Below are positions 47,802-59,542 of a stretch of DNA of 64,000 nucleotides, piece by piece. Under the pieces are notes generated by a model that was not told the DNA's origin, searched no databases, and worked only from the letters and a program-made list of their open reading frames with translations. The stretch spans positions 16,154,785 to 16,218,784 of the forward strand of contig CM035808.1 of NCBI GenBank assembly GCA_020466095.1. Reading direction: 5' to 3'. Numbering within the stretch: the first letter of the stretch is position 1; each line of letters opens with the position of its first letter. This DNA is from Chlorops oryzae (Eukaryota; Arthropoda; Insecta; Diptera; Chloropidae). Made by a program: the position numbers and the translations under genes.

Positions 47802-48563
47802 AAATTACTCGTTATCAAAGCTTAATTTTCCCCAGTGACTTAAGTAACGTTAATTTATATTCGGGCATGTGATTGGATTCCCTTTCCCCATATTTTAGGG
47901 AAAGAGAATTTCGTTCCTCCAATATTTTGAAGAATGTATGGCTATTTTGAAAGAAATGACATTGTCAAAAACAAAAGAGCGGCTATACGATAAAGTTTTT
48001 GAATTAAAAAATTTCGAAAATATTTAAATTCCCGAGTATTTATTTCAATTTCCGGGGAAATGAATTCCCGGGAATCCAATCACACACCTGATTACTTAAT
48101 ACAGAAACCTAACCGTTTCATATTTAACTAAACACAAGAAATATCAGATTTTTGTTGTGCTCGATAGAAAAAGAATTTCTATTTCCTTCAACTTAAATAT
48201 TTTGTCTCACCATACTTTGTTTATCGTTAAAAAGAAAATAAAAAAACTAACAACTCCTCAATCCACTGCATTCAATCAGTTAATTCTGTATTGCCCAATC
48301 GAAGGTGTTTCCCTTCTAACTGAACAAACCGAACGTAATGAAGCATCCTTTGAGTATCATTCGAAATATTTCCATAATCGAATGCCAATCGAATGGCAGG
48401 TAAACGTGACCATACCTCTCAGCCAAAGGGCCAGTTGTTTCACCTAAGAATTCCTACCGAATTGTCAGCAATTTGTCAAGCTGCCCCAATAACGAACACT
48501 ATGAGAATTGAGAGCATCTTCGACACGTTGACATAAAGACTGACGTTTATTAATGTCGCATAT

Positions 48564-48566
<3 letters not shown>

Positions 48567-48596
<30 letters not shown>
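48567..48596 (+). repeat. (CA)15 microsatellite upstream of exon 3
   Basis: An uninterrupted (CA)n run of 30 bp, 72 bp before the exon 3 acceptor junction. CA tracts near splice sites can bind hnRNP L-type proteins, but there is no direct evidence of such a role here. Confidence 0.96.
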
Positions 48597-48598
<2 letters not shown>

Positions 48599-48668
48599 TA
48601 TGATCAAATATGCACATAAGCATCTGTGCTTTGTTTAACGTAAATTCCATTTCCTTTTCTATCCGTAG

Positions 48669-48879
48669 GTCTCCTGGGTACGTCATCGTGACATTCATTT
48701 ACTGACTGTGGGGCGTTATACATACACTTCAGATCAACGTTTCGAGGCGATGCATTCACCACATGCAGAAGATTGGACATTGCGTATACGCTATGCACAA
48801 CGCAAGGACTCGGGGATCTACGAATGCCAGATATCGACAACGCCACCAATAGGGCATTCAGTATATCTCAATATTGTTG
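48669..48879 (+). CDS. dpr8: Dpr-family Ig protein, exon 3 (second half of Ig domain 1)
   Basis: The acceptor is a pyrimidine-rich tract ending CCGTAG at 48668, and the donor GTAAGT starts at 48880. The 211-nt exon encodes residues 74-143 plus the first base of codon 144. It carries the Ig1 core Trp (VSWVRHRD, W76), the family signature HLLTVGRYTYTSDQRF, the DSGIYEC motif with the second Ig1 cysteine at residue 126, and the end strand HSVYLNIV. Cys64-Cys126 would form the domain disulfide. This is the interface face used for DIP binding in characterised Dpr proteins (family knowledge). A (CA)n tract lies about 73 bp upstream of the acceptor. There are no frameshifts or stops, and the splice phase matches exons 2 and 4 exactly, so the gene looks intact. 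Confidence 0.97.
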
Positions 48880-49050
48880 GTAAGTGAAAATATCCATTTT
48901 TCTTTCACAATTTGGATCAGTTAATCGTTTCCTGATTAGTGACTCAGCACTTACATACATATGTTTGTACGTTCAGATTAGTTTTGTTCTCCATTAAACT
49001 TTAAGAGGTCGAAAGCATCATTTTTGCATTCTCATTAATTCTCTTAATCT

Positions 49051-49105
49051 CCGTTTCCTTTCCTTTCCTTTCCCTTCCGCTCCGTTCCGTTCCGTTCCGC
49101 TTTGC
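49051..49105 (+). repeat. Compound pentanucleotide microsatellite, (TTTCC)n then (GTTCC)n
   Basis: Two adjacent five-base repeats that differ by one base (TTTCC, then GTTCC), which suggests one evolved from the other. Confidence 0.93.
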
Positions 49106-49767
49106 TAAATCGCTTTTCCTTACATACACAGCATATGATAACATTTGGCAATTTCATCATATGTATAAGATCCTGCAATGTTTTTCTTTTCACGATTCCC
49201 TTGAGCGTCATTTGCTGTTTATGTTTTGGCATAATTTCAATTCAACTCACACATCACACGTAAAAAGGCTAAGTTTAACCGTGCCAGACCGTCGCACATA
49301 AATCACTTAACATTACGCCCGCCCGAAGTTTTATGCTTCCGCCCATAAAAATATTTAAGAAAAAAAAAATCGAAAAACATTTTAAGATTACGCAACGCTT
49401 TAAGAAATGCCTGTGAAGCAAACACTCTCAGCTATGATATATTTCGTCGCATTTTGATTTAATTGCTTTTATGAAAATCCATAACGTTGAGAGCTTTGAT
49501 TGGTAAAAAAAAAGCTCAGCATCTGAATTGAAAAGCTCGGTTGAGATTTCACAATCAGAGCATTGACTTGATATATTAGATTAAATTACCCAAATAAATA
49601 TGATTTTGTTGACATTGTTAGAGCGTTTTCATACAAAATGTCGCAAATCAATTTCCCAACACCGAAAGCGAGTACTTCAAGAGTAACCTTCGAGTACTCC
49701 CACACCGAGTACAAGTGCTCCCTTCTAATTTGCTTTTGCATGTGATAACTGTACTTTTTAACATTAT

Positions 49768-49987
49768 CAGGGGTGTCTCAGAATCCGATAGCTGTCGGAA
49801 TCGGAATTAAAACCGATCGAAATTTCATACAGAATTTACAAATTTTGTTGTTTTTGGTTTGGAATCGGAATTATTATCGGTTCTTAGTTGCACAAAACCC
49901 TATTTTATCCAGCTGTCTATGAAATATATATGAAAATTCAGTCGACTAATCCAATTATGACAGCTATCGGATTCTGTGACACCCCTG
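49768..49987. mobile_element. TIR MITE family M7 (220 bp)
   Basis: CAGGGGTGTCTCAGAATCCG then ATAGCTGTC at the left faces GACAGCTATCGGATTCTGTG then ACACCCCTG at the right, paired over 29 bp with one mismatch. TAT flanks both ends, a candidate 3-bp target duplication. The inner region repeats GAATCGGAATTA. No coding frame. Confidence 0.85.
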
Positions 49988-52016
49988 TATGATAGCATTG
50001 GAAAACCACTACTCACTGTTTAGGTACAAAAGGGAGTACTCTTGGGAGTATATTATTTATTTAAAAAATTTTTTTTTTTTAATTTAAAGTTTGACTTAAA
50101 ATTGTATTTATTTCACGTTATTGATAATGTGTAATAATAACAATATATGTGGCTTTTCTTCAATAGCCCATTTCCTCTGCTGCTTTTGTTCCACAATTCA
50201 ATGTCCTTTTTCTTCTCCTCTTTGCATTCTCATCATTCAAAGTAAGCAAAGCGGCAAGCGTTCATTAATGAACCAACTCATCCACCTTCGATCTCAAAGA
50301 GAGAGTAAACTTTAATCTAGTCGCCTTCATATGTGAATCTGTTTTACTGTAAGTACTCCGGTAGGGAGTATATATCTCTAAAGTACTCGCTTTTGGGTGA
50401 ATAACTCGCATTAACGCTGCTGGGTTACTTGTACATTGGTGCTTTGGGAGTTTTGAATTATTCATGTATTGGAGTGTATTGGAGTTAGGAATTATTTGTG
50501 ATTGGAGAGTAATAGGCTGAATTCATGCTGATTTTGGTTGAATCAACGCCTTATGGAGGCTTGGGCTTCGAACTCAGAATTCTATTCATATGTGCTATTC
50601 ATTTTCAACAAAGGATAATCAAAATATAAGAGAACTGGTGTAGGTGAAATTATTTAGATTCCTGAAAGGTGTATATATCTGATTTCCTTTTGCTTATGAT
50701 ATGTTCAGAATGTCTTTTCAATTGGAATTCAATGAGCCAAAGGACTAAGGGAAAGTGATATAAATATGTAGTTCAACACTTAATTTACACTGAATGAAAT
50801 GTCTATTATGTGATTTGCGATTAATTCGTCATTGCAACACTTCAAGGAAAAATTCAAAACCATACTTCGTCGTTTTCTTCGAAACGTCCATGAATGAATT
50901 TGCTTTGATATCCGGAGAGACATAACCTAGTGGCCCATGAAGTTGAATCAGCTCTTAAATCGTGAAGTGAAAATAGCTATTTAGATACTATCAGCCGTTT
51001 CACAAAAATCCTTTTGATTTAAAGAGAATTCAGAGAAACATCAGAGGCTTCCGAATTCATTTAGCGAATATATTAATGTTAATCCGCAAAAGACAAATTC
51101 AAGTCCTAGCTTTGTCTGTGGATGCAGGCCCCCAACGTCGCTTTCCAAAGTAACGGCTTCAACCGAAATAGGTTACTCACCTTCATGAAAGAATTTTTCT
51201 CAAACATTTTTAGAGTACAGATCTGGGCTTTAGTACATGATATTGCTGTCCGTTGGCGAATTTATTTTAAGCACATTTGAAGCAAATATTAAACGAAATC
51301 CTTACGGAAATGGGTGCTGAAATTCCGTCGAAAAATCAGAGACAAAGATTCAAAGCCAAGCCACGTTGTTGGGAAAAAATACAACAGTTTTTTTCCCCCT
51401 ACTTTTACATCTGCGTCAAGTAAGGACTAAAGCCTTTCTACAAACGTGATAAATAACTTTATGACGCTATGCAAAAGATAAGTCAGTGAGCACACATACA
51501 CTACACACACACAGTGATACATAAATACATATGTCATGAGCGGAAAACTTTGATTTGATTAATGCTTTCGCTGAACGCAGATGGTCTTTGTTTCACATCT
51601 GACTTGATCCGAAATCAGTTAACACAATGTTAAAACCATTTAAGTAAGTAACTGTCAACATTCGAATAAGGGTGCTCGGAAATATCCAAAACAACCCACG
51701 TTAATTTTTATGACCAAACGAAAAAGTAACATGAAAAACGACAGAGAAAAGCGAGTAATTCCCCATGATGATAAAAAATTTATCTATTCTTTTATTCAAC
51801 AAAACGTTCACGCATCTCGATAAACATACATATTTATGCATGTGTGTGAGTGTGTTTGTGTTTGTGTCCCAATGTACGACGAAAAACAACATTATTAGCT
51901 CAAGTGTGTGTGTAGGACAAACTAAACAATAAATTTCAATAAAAGTCTAATAAAATCTATCAAACATAATAAAAAGCAAACAGCATAAAACTAGTACCCA
52001 GGGCCCAACAACTATG

Positions 52017-52036
52017 AAAAAAAAAAAAAAAAAAAA
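52017..52036 (+). repeat. A20 homopolymer
   Basis: Simple A run in intron 3 with no evidence that it ends a retrotransposed copy. Confidence 0.9.
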
Positions 52037-52470
52037 GTGTCCAAGGATTTTATTCCCCTTTTGTTCTTCAGCTTTTTTATTACCTATGCTGGTCTGTTGT
52101 TTTGGTTCTTTTTTTAGCACACTTTCGCTTGTTCTAGGCGCATCATTCACGTACTTCGGTTTTTGTTTTCCATTTTTGTTCGAAAATTGTTTAAATCCCC
52201 AAAGGACGTTTCTACAATTTTTATTTTCCCTGTGATAATAAACTCAAGCTTTTTGTTGTTCATAGCGTCTTGGATCGAGCCTTTTATTTTATTCCGCTTT
52301 TTCCGCTTTTCGGGAATGGTCAATTCTTCTTCCCGTTCTTCTCCCAACGATGGTCTTCGAAGTTGTTGACAAAGTCGCTTCAAAGTAAGCGTGAAGATTA
52401 TCACCGAAGCTGTGCTGAATTGCTGAATGGATGAACTGATGGACTGAGGCGAGTTTCAAAATAATGACAA

Positions 52471-52545
52471 GTGAGTGAGAGAGAGAGCGAGAGCGAGAGC
52501 GAGGGAGAGAGAGAGAGAGAGCGAGAGGGAGGGAGAGAGTTTTAA
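52471..52545 (+). repeat. (GA)n-rich microsatellite
   Basis: GAGAGAGA with GAGC and GGGA variants over about 75 bp. It underlies the Arg/Glu-rich frame at 52475. Confidence 0.95.
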
Positions 52546-52957
52546 AGTTTCTAGAAAATCACGTCCATCGATTTTTGAAAAACTTTTCTCTTCATTCGAA
52601 TTTTATTGCAGTCGAATGTATGTATGTAAGTCCTCATTTATTGACCGACTTATGTTATTGGGCAGAAGGCGATGAAAACTTTATCTAATGGAATCATCGA
52701 GCTTAATTGGCGACTTACGATGGAAGTTATTTATAGTTATTCAGAGAAAACGGCAACACTTACAGTGATCGCTTATAAAGATGAATGAAAATGTTGAAAA
52801 TTTTCTTCCTTTAGTTTCCGGAAGGTAAAGGTGTAAAACATATTAGGAAAGATCAATAAAACTGAAAAGGCTTTAATGGAAATTCATCGATTCATTTTCT
52901 ACTTGTTCAATGATTAAAATCAATTCTCATAAGCAGGGATCTTATTTTGTTGGCTTT

Positions 52958-53146
52958 TATAAATTTTAAAGCATACTTTATGGGGCATAATTTTTTTTTT
53001 TTTTGCGAAATATTTTAGCGAAGTTGAACTGCAAACCGTTTTTCTAACTTCAAAAAATTCACATTGAAGCTATAAATCGATTTCAATCTTTACTTTATGT
53101 GAGTTGAATAAAATTTTTAATCCATAAAGTATGCTTTAAATTTATA
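52958..53146 (-). mobile_element. MITE family M5, copy B (about 189 bp)
   Basis: Ends TATAAATTTTAAAGCATACT and AGTATGCTTTAAATTTATA. The interior matches the reverse complement of 32182-32310. It is longer than copy A because of a T run near the left end and extra interior sequence, so copy A may be internally deleted. Confidence 0.78.
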
Positions 53147-54411
53147 ATATAAGATGAATAAAAGCTACGAAAAAAAAACATTTTCGGAATTTCTATTTAA
53201 GAAAATATTTTATTTTATTCGAGAAATAACAATATTGCCAAAACTTAGCATTTTTTGCCTTTGAGCGTTGCTATTGATGAGATGAAATTCTTACAGAATT
53301 TGAATTTTTTTTTGAATTTATGTATGGTTGAATGAATTGTTTGGCTAAGAAGCTATTTGAAGCGAAATTACCTACATTTCGACATGCAAATTGTGAAAAT
53401 CTCAGTTTAATCGACACTCCGAATATCGTCTTATGCCGATATAAAATCGCACCCTATATTCCAAATGCCGAAGTCAGTATCGGTTGCCTTCCGCACGTAT
53501 TTCGTATTCATTGCTTCGAATCCTAAATGCGTTTTCTTCAACATGAGTTCAATGTTAGTGAAATCAATTCAACTAATGGAAAGTTCGGTCGAAGAACACT
53601 TACCAAAGAAATTCAACGCAATTCGAATTAAAAATTTAAAGAAAAATATTAAGGCCTGCTTATTTCAAAACAAATTAACCCCAATTGATTTAGAAGACGT
53701 TAGAAATTGAAGGTATTTCCAGGACTCTTTCAATTTTCGCCTCGAACGTTTAAGTCTCATCGAACGAACGAAAATAAATTCTTAAGGGCTGAATACACGA
53801 TATGGTTACTGAACCAATTTTAGCTGCTTTCATTTGGCTAAAATTTGGTACATATGCTCATTTCATTCCATTCGAATTCCTTTTTCAGAAGAAACTGAAT
53901 TTCGAATTACTTGTAGCAATTTTTGACTGGTATTTGATTTCCTACCTACATATACTTATATCGAATTATATAGCACCGCACTTTGATTGATGATGTTCTA
54001 ACCCAGTAGAAAAATATGTCCGTTGGCAAAAAGTATTCAGTGATTTCACCGAGACGTATACCCAGCAGGCAAAATGAGCTCACAAAATTGAAAATTTCTA
54101 TTGTAGCTCAAAATGTGCTTAAGAAGAGCTAACCCAGCAAACATTTGCATAAGCTTTTTACAAAGGTGCTTACTATTTATTTGTTTCCAAGACATTTTCC
54201 AAACTTTTTCCAAGCATATATGTGCTATATTAAATTGGCAAACATTTCCCAAACGCTTTCCAAATGTGTTTGGGAAACGTTAAATTTCTCAAGTACTTCG
54301 CAAATCCTCCCAAAATATTATTTATGTTATATAGATACCGTACATACATACGAGGTGTCTACAGTTCGATTTTTTCGAACGTTAATATATTAAATCTAGC
54401 ACGCGAGAATG

Positions 54412-54488
54412 AGATCTCTCGGTAGCGTAATGGGAGCGCGTTGCGATTTGTAACCTGGAGGGCTCGAGTTCGATTCCTGTCGCGGGCG
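54412..54488 (+). ncRNA. tRNA-like module 8
   Basis: Good A box GGTAGCGTAATGGGAGCGCG, a plausible anticodon-arm stretch TGCGATTTGTAACCTGGAGG, and good B box CGAGTTCGATTCCTG. The two halves of the acceptor stem do not pair, so it is not a working tRNA. Its similarity to real tRNAs is the strongest of the set. Confidence 0.55.
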
Positions 54489-54752
54489 AAAAAATATTGT
54501 GGAAAAATTGGGACGTAGAAAGATATCTAAGGTAAAATTTGATCCACTTTGAGGGGAGAAAGGAAGTTGGCAGTTATAAATTTGGGTTCCTATCCGGTCG
54601 TCAGAAACGTAATGCATACACATGTGCTTAAAAAAAAATTTTTTTATTTTTATAAATGTTTTGATGAAAGCTAGATATTCCTCTTAGTTTTGAAATATTA
54701 TTTAAATGTTATATTATCTACCTTAGTATTCAAAAAAAAAAAAAAAAAAAAC

Positions 54753-54812
54753 TCTCGCCGCAGCGGGGATTGAACCCGCCTACATCGGATTGGTACTGCT
54801 TGTTTCGGCTTG
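54753..54812 (-). ncRNA. tRNA-like module 9 with T20 terminator
   Basis: Minus strand: CAATCCGATGTAGGCGGGTT then CAATCCCCGCTGCGGCGAG, an excellent B box with a paired T arm (GCGGG/CCCGC). It is followed directly by a run of about 20 T (plus-strand A run 54732-54750). The A box is weak. Inside the 54133-54997 element. Confidence 0.5.
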
Positions 54813-55266
54813 GAAAATATTTAATTCGATTGCTTGGATTTATATGTTTTCCAATCTGAAATCCAATTGAATAAAAAGGGAGCCGTTTTGGTTATTTACA
54901 CTTGAATTCCAAATAAATTCCAACACTTGGATCCAAGCCTTTTGTTTGCGGGCGCAAGTTACTTCCAATTGTTTAGTAAGCGTAAATGTTTGCTGGGAAA
55001 TATGAGATCGAAATTGAAAACCGAAAATCAATCTCTCTGTGATCTAATAATGAGCTCATAATGACATCAATCCTTTGGTATTTTTTGAACAAAAAATGAC
55101 GTATTTGTGAGCTAGAACTGACTGATATGAATTTTTTGTATTTATGAACTGATAAAAGGTCCAAAGCCTTCTAGTGGAGCATATTCAAAAATTTGTCACA
55201 GTGCGCTTACATATTAACCTCACGTTTTAAATTTATATACAATTTTTAACAAAACATGGAAAGCAG

Positions 55267-55335
55267 TATCATTGGCTGAGGAGGTAGAGTATTGGCTCCA
55301 TGTTTCAGAGGTAAGAGGTTCAAATCTCGGAAAAG
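55267..55335 (+). ncRNA. tRNA-like module 10
   Basis: A-box-like ATTGGCTGAGGAGGTAGAG and B box AGAGGTTCAAATCTCGG, about 50 nt apart. No T-run terminator follows. Confidence 0.45.
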
Positions 55336-55507
55336 GCATTTGATAAATATAAAAAGCAATAAATAATCTATATAAGACTCTTCGCTGTAGTTAAGCAAAG
55401 TGCTCATATGTATCTAATATTTCTCTCCCGTATAGCTATTTCAGACTTTGAACCAAATTTTTTCAACTCATAAATAGCTAATTTTCAGAAAATTTTGAGT
55501 AAAAATG

Positions 55508-55602
55508 CGAGAGAGAGAGAGAGAGAGAGAGCGAAAGAGAGAGAGAGAGAGAGAGCGCGAGGAAGGGAGAGCGAGAGAGAGGAGAGAGAGAGAGGGAGAG
55601 AT
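55508..55602 (+). repeat. (GA)n microsatellite
   Basis: About 95 bp of GAGAGA with GCGA and GGGA interruptions. The minus-strand Leu/Ser frame at 55478-55666 is a by-product. Confidence 0.96.
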
Positions 55603-55614
55603 CTAATTCACCAT

Positions 55615-55761
55615 GCTGATTAAGACGTAAATCTCCTTGTTTTAGGAGACATTTTTCGCTTTGCATGCATTACATTTTTCGTCAAAGCTGCTTCGATTCT
55701 CATTTCTTCGATGATTTCTTTGAAAAATAAGGTAAATGAGAAATCAAATATCCCGCTGGGA
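55615..55761 (+). repeat. Dispersed repeat family R5, copy B (CCCAGC end)
   Basis: Plus-strand copy of 33886-34030, sharing TTTTTCGTCAAAGCTGCTTC and TCATTTCTTCGATGA, ending TCCCGCTGGGA. tRNA-like module 10 and a long (GA)n tract lie upstream and may be part of the same element. Confidence 0.75.
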
Positions 55762-57449
55762 AGAGAAGACACGTAGAGAGTTCCAAATGATTTCTATAAA
55801 TATACATTTAGAGATAAAAGAGCATGCGCAGCTCTCAAATACCTTTTTCGCCATCACATCCGCTAGGGTGACAAAGTCATACAGTGCGTCCGGCGAAAAG
55901 ACATTCGTTTTTCGAGCGATGAAAGCTCCTTTACAAAGGGAGTCGGTGCGGCTCCTTTTTCATGCGGATGTCATCGCGGGTGTCCGCCAGACATTCTCTA
56001 CTGGGAAACTAACTGGTGAACCAATCAATATACATAAATATATATATATGTAACTAAAAGCAAATTTTCTTCGTGTCGATTTTCGTGCAGTAAAATGCAG
56101 TCAAATATAAAAAAAGAAAAACTTATTCAAAAATTTCAGTTGTACCGTTTTCGTGATTATTGTGCAATATATTCTCGAATAATAAAAAAAAATAAATTTA
56201 AATGGAGAAGAAACTGTTATAAGGCCTTTGAGAAAAAAGTATTCATGTTTTGAGTTTTGCCAATGTTTGTGTGTTAATCGCACGGAACGAAATTGATTGA
56301 AATCAGTCAATTTGAGGTCACGTATAATTAACTTAGCATATCAAGCAATCGAGGAAAATTGGCGCAGTTTTTCCTCCTAGTTAAATAACCATTAATGCCG
56401 CTATGAGATGTTGCTCTCATAATTCGTGTAGATTAAACGCCTTAATTTGTGCTAAATTTTCTCGAACTCTCTTGAGTAAATACGAAGCGTTGCAGAACCT
56501 TTAGGAAATAAAAATAATATAAAAAAAAAACCGTTAGTCACCTTGAACTTTTTCTATGTGTAAGAGAGTGAATTGGAAATTAGGTTGATTAATGAACTAC
56601 GCGTCAGGAATGCTGAGTGTGGTCACGCACACCGACTTCACTTGCCGTTGGATTAACTTCCGCCAGCTAAATGCCAGAATAAATAAGCATTTTACGTGAA
56701 TGTTGAGCACTCCGTACGGAAAATGTATACATAACATACATGATTTGTTATGGCTAATGTTCGGCAATTAAAAATAAATCGTTAGCGTTATAAGCGTGTA
56801 CAAGTCTATGACAGCCAGGCGCAAAGGTTTATGTTTCAAGACTGTCTGCATGGAAATTATACGCTTTGAGGCAATGTCTTTTCCAAAATGAAATGTAGAT
56901 GATGGGCGAACAGTTGTAGGAAATCTCACACATACATTTGCGAACATTCAACTTGGACAATCAATAGTGGTCCTCATGTAGGGTCGCAAATTTTACTAAA
57001 TGGGAAACTTTGCGAAATGGGAAATGAACTGTCAAAATTTGTATGGAAGAAATTTTACGAAGCGTGACAAACTTTCCTATTGGTTTTTGCTTCGCAAAAC
57101 GTCATTAGATAGTTGGCATAATAATTTGGGGTGGGCAAACACGGCCAATCGCGTTTGAAAAACCTAGGACTTATGGTACAAACCTTAATGTGAAAAAGAA
57201 GATAAACTTTAATTTATGGAAAGCCCATCAATTTTGCGAGGTGCTTTCGAAGGGTCGCTCATGTAGCGTCGGAATATTTGCGATCGCAAAATTTACGAAG
57301 GCTGTTTGCGAGCCTGCAGGAGGATCACTAATATTTCAAGCATTTTGATTGATTTATGTCATATAAAATGTAATTGATAATAACAAAATCGTTCGATAAA
57401 TACATATTTATTACTTTGTGATAGTTTTTTCAAAAATTTAAAAAGACAA

Positions 57450-57562
57450 GACCGAATTCAACGGTTTCCCCCTATTTGGGGCTCGAGAAATCGAACTGCA
57501 TCATTAGTTTTTTTGAGTTATCGGTACGCCTTCATGCAAAAATTTTTTTAAAAGTTTTTTTT
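57450..57562 (+). repeat. Dispersed repeat family R1, copy B
   Basis: Second copy of the repeat at 1451-1560, same orientation. It shares the blocks TCGAACTGCATCATTAG and ATCGGTACGCCTTCATGC followed by an A/T-rich tail. About 230 bp downstream lies family R3 (57790-58165), so the two could be parts of one larger element. Confidence 0.8.
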
Positions 57563-57789
57563 GGCCAATTTTCATGGTTCGGAACCATTTGCGTTGGATT
57601 GAAAAATTTCGTGCATACCCAAAGGGTGATTTTGCGTTTTTTCTTCCGATTTTTTGTAAAAATTTTTCAATTTTGCAGCGGCAAAACGGTATCAAGTAGT
57701 GCTCGGATGTAGTTCGTTGTATATAGAAGAAGTTGTTAATTTATAATCTTTTTATATTTGCATCAAAAAATTTTGATAAAATGTTTATT

Positions 57790-58165
57790 GCCTTGGGAGC
57801 TATAGGCGATACAAAATAAAATATGCCAAAAAAAAACACACGTCAAATTTTAAGAATTTTTGCAATTTGCACCTACTTGATAGAGTTTTTTCGGGTCGGT
57901 TTGTACTAAAACTATTTAAAATGAGTTCAGAGCTATGAATTGTGATAGATAGGAAATTAAATATATTGAACAGATTGCGAGATATAGCCATAAGTAAGTG
58001 AGTAATTTAATTCTCGGCCCCGCTTTTTGAGTCTATTTAAAACAAAAGTAGAGGTGACTTGACAAAACTGAGTATGAGGCGTTGTTATACTCACCGAGCA
58101 CTTTCAAAAACAGTCGTCAAATTTTTGTTTACAAAACATGACCTCTAAAATGTCGCACAGTGTAA
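57790..58165 (+). repeat. Dispersed repeat family R3, copy B
   Basis: Same-orientation copy of 22622-22995 containing GAGATATAGCCATAAGTAAG and TTAATTCTCGGCCCCGC, ending near CACAGTGTAATT. Confidence 0.75.
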
Positions 58166-59184
58166 TTCTTACTATTCATCTTCTTCAGTCGCGCTTTTCT
58201 ATCTTTTCTATCAAGTCTCTATTATTGCCTTAGCAATCTTCTTCTCTCCGTAATTCTATACTTCGGCAGAATTGTTTAAATTGAAAACGCTTTACATTTG
58301 ATTTCCGTAATAGATACTTAGTTCTTTTTGTCCGTGTCGCCCTCCATCATTCATAGCTTCCAGGAGAAATTTAATACGCCGCTTGACTCCAAAATGCATA
58401 TTACGAATAATTTACTTTTTCAGAAGCTTTTAGCTGCAAGCAAGAGAGGACACAACTAGATTTTACTATCGAATTCAATTCAATTCAATTTCAATCAATG
58501 TTCTTGAACTTATGACATACATAGTTCTCCCTTTGTTTTTCGTATTTTTTCCATTAAATATTGACAGCTGAAATTGTGTCAATCTTAAATTATTTGCATA
58601 TCTGATGGATTACCAAATAAATGTTGTATTCGAAAATTTTCCTACTTTTTCATTAGTGTACAATGGAGTACAGAGAAACTCGTGACATTCAGGACTTGAA
58701 AACACAAGGTGAGGATGTGCAATCCTATTACTGAGCGCCTCAATTTATCCTAGATGGAGATTATTCCTCCTAAATACTGAAATAATTGTGATAAACGCGC
58801 TGTCAACAAACCTAAAACATGTTAAAACTGCAAGTTGAATTCGTTTATTGCTTCCCAAATGTTCGCTTAGTCCTTAGTCCTTAACTTCAGGAATCTTTCA
58901 GAACTACCATTATTTTTGAACATATCTTCGCTTTGACTGGGAGCCTTTTATCCTGGATTTGTGGCTGTAGTTAATGTAGTAATTACAATTAAGCATTCAA
59001 TATATTGACAAATGATTGAATTGTTGAGAGTCTCAATATCTACGTGAGCATGACATGTCAGCCACCACAAATTTATTCGCTTCAATTTTTAACTTTACAG
59101 CCAAAAAAAAAAAAAAAAAAAAAACTAAATCAATGGAGAACCCCCTAAAACTAGAAACACTGTTGAGAATAAATTCTGCTCATC

Positions 59185-59197
59185 AGAATCGTTTGCA
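59185..59197 (+). repeat. Target-site duplication of the LINE, left (13 bp)
   Basis: AGAATCGTTTGCA at 59185-59197 is repeated exactly at 60207-60219. Length and placement next to a poly(A)-like tail fit target-primed reverse transcription. Confidence 0.88.
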
Positions 59198-59236
59198 GTA
59201 CACCTTAGTAGAGTATTTCAATCAAACCCGAGCACT

Positions 59237-59476
59237 ATGGTACACAAGTTTCCAACTCAATCCGAAAACACAAACAGAATTCGCGCAAACTTTATTCCGA
59301 GTGAGGTATCTAATGTCATAAAAAGTGAATTAGTCTGTAAAAAAAAAGCCCCCGGACATGATCTTATTACTCCGAAAATGTTAAAAAATTTACCTTTCGT
59401 AGCAGTAGTATTTTTAACTGTGCTAAAAAGCACAGTATGGTTATTTTCCAAAAGATTGGAAACGGTCGGTTATTAA
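59237..59476 (+). pseudogene. LINE ORF2 fragment, pre-RT region
   Basis: An open frame carrying the block around residues SEVSNVIKSELVCKKKAPGH and DLITPKMLKNLP, the conserved K-x-K-x-PG-x-D segment just before the RT fingers in Jockey-clade ORF2. Homology shifts to another frame near 59430, so the last codons of this frame are not LINE protein. Confidence 0.8.
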
Positions 59477-59542
59477 AATGGTGCCTAAACCCGGTAAAGA
59501 TCCTTCGCAAACTTCCTCTTACAGACCCGTAAGCCTCCTTCC

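Larger units (their letters stand above)
54133..54997. mobile_element. CCCAGCAAACATTT-ended element with two convergent tRNA-like modules (865 bp)
   Basis: The left end CCCAGCAAACATTTGCATAA faces the right end CGTAAATGTTTGCTGGG. A plus-strand tRNA-like module (54412-54488) and a minus-strand one (54753-54812) point toward each other. An isolated right end of the same type (AAATGTTTGCTGGGT) occurs near 39966, and another (GTTTGCTGGGTAAC) near 2428, so the family is dispersed. No coding capacity. Confidence 0.55.

Noticed and set aside
53465..53710. 81-codon plus-strand frame (KKFNAIRIKNLKKNIKACLF) as a LINE C-terminus
   Set aside because: The resemblance to RT C-terminal tails is vague and no RT, 3' tail or target duplication is nearby.
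54412..54488. Functional nuclear tRNA gene
   Set aside because: A and B boxes are good but the acceptor stem halves do not pair and the T stem is weak, so it is called tRNA-like only.
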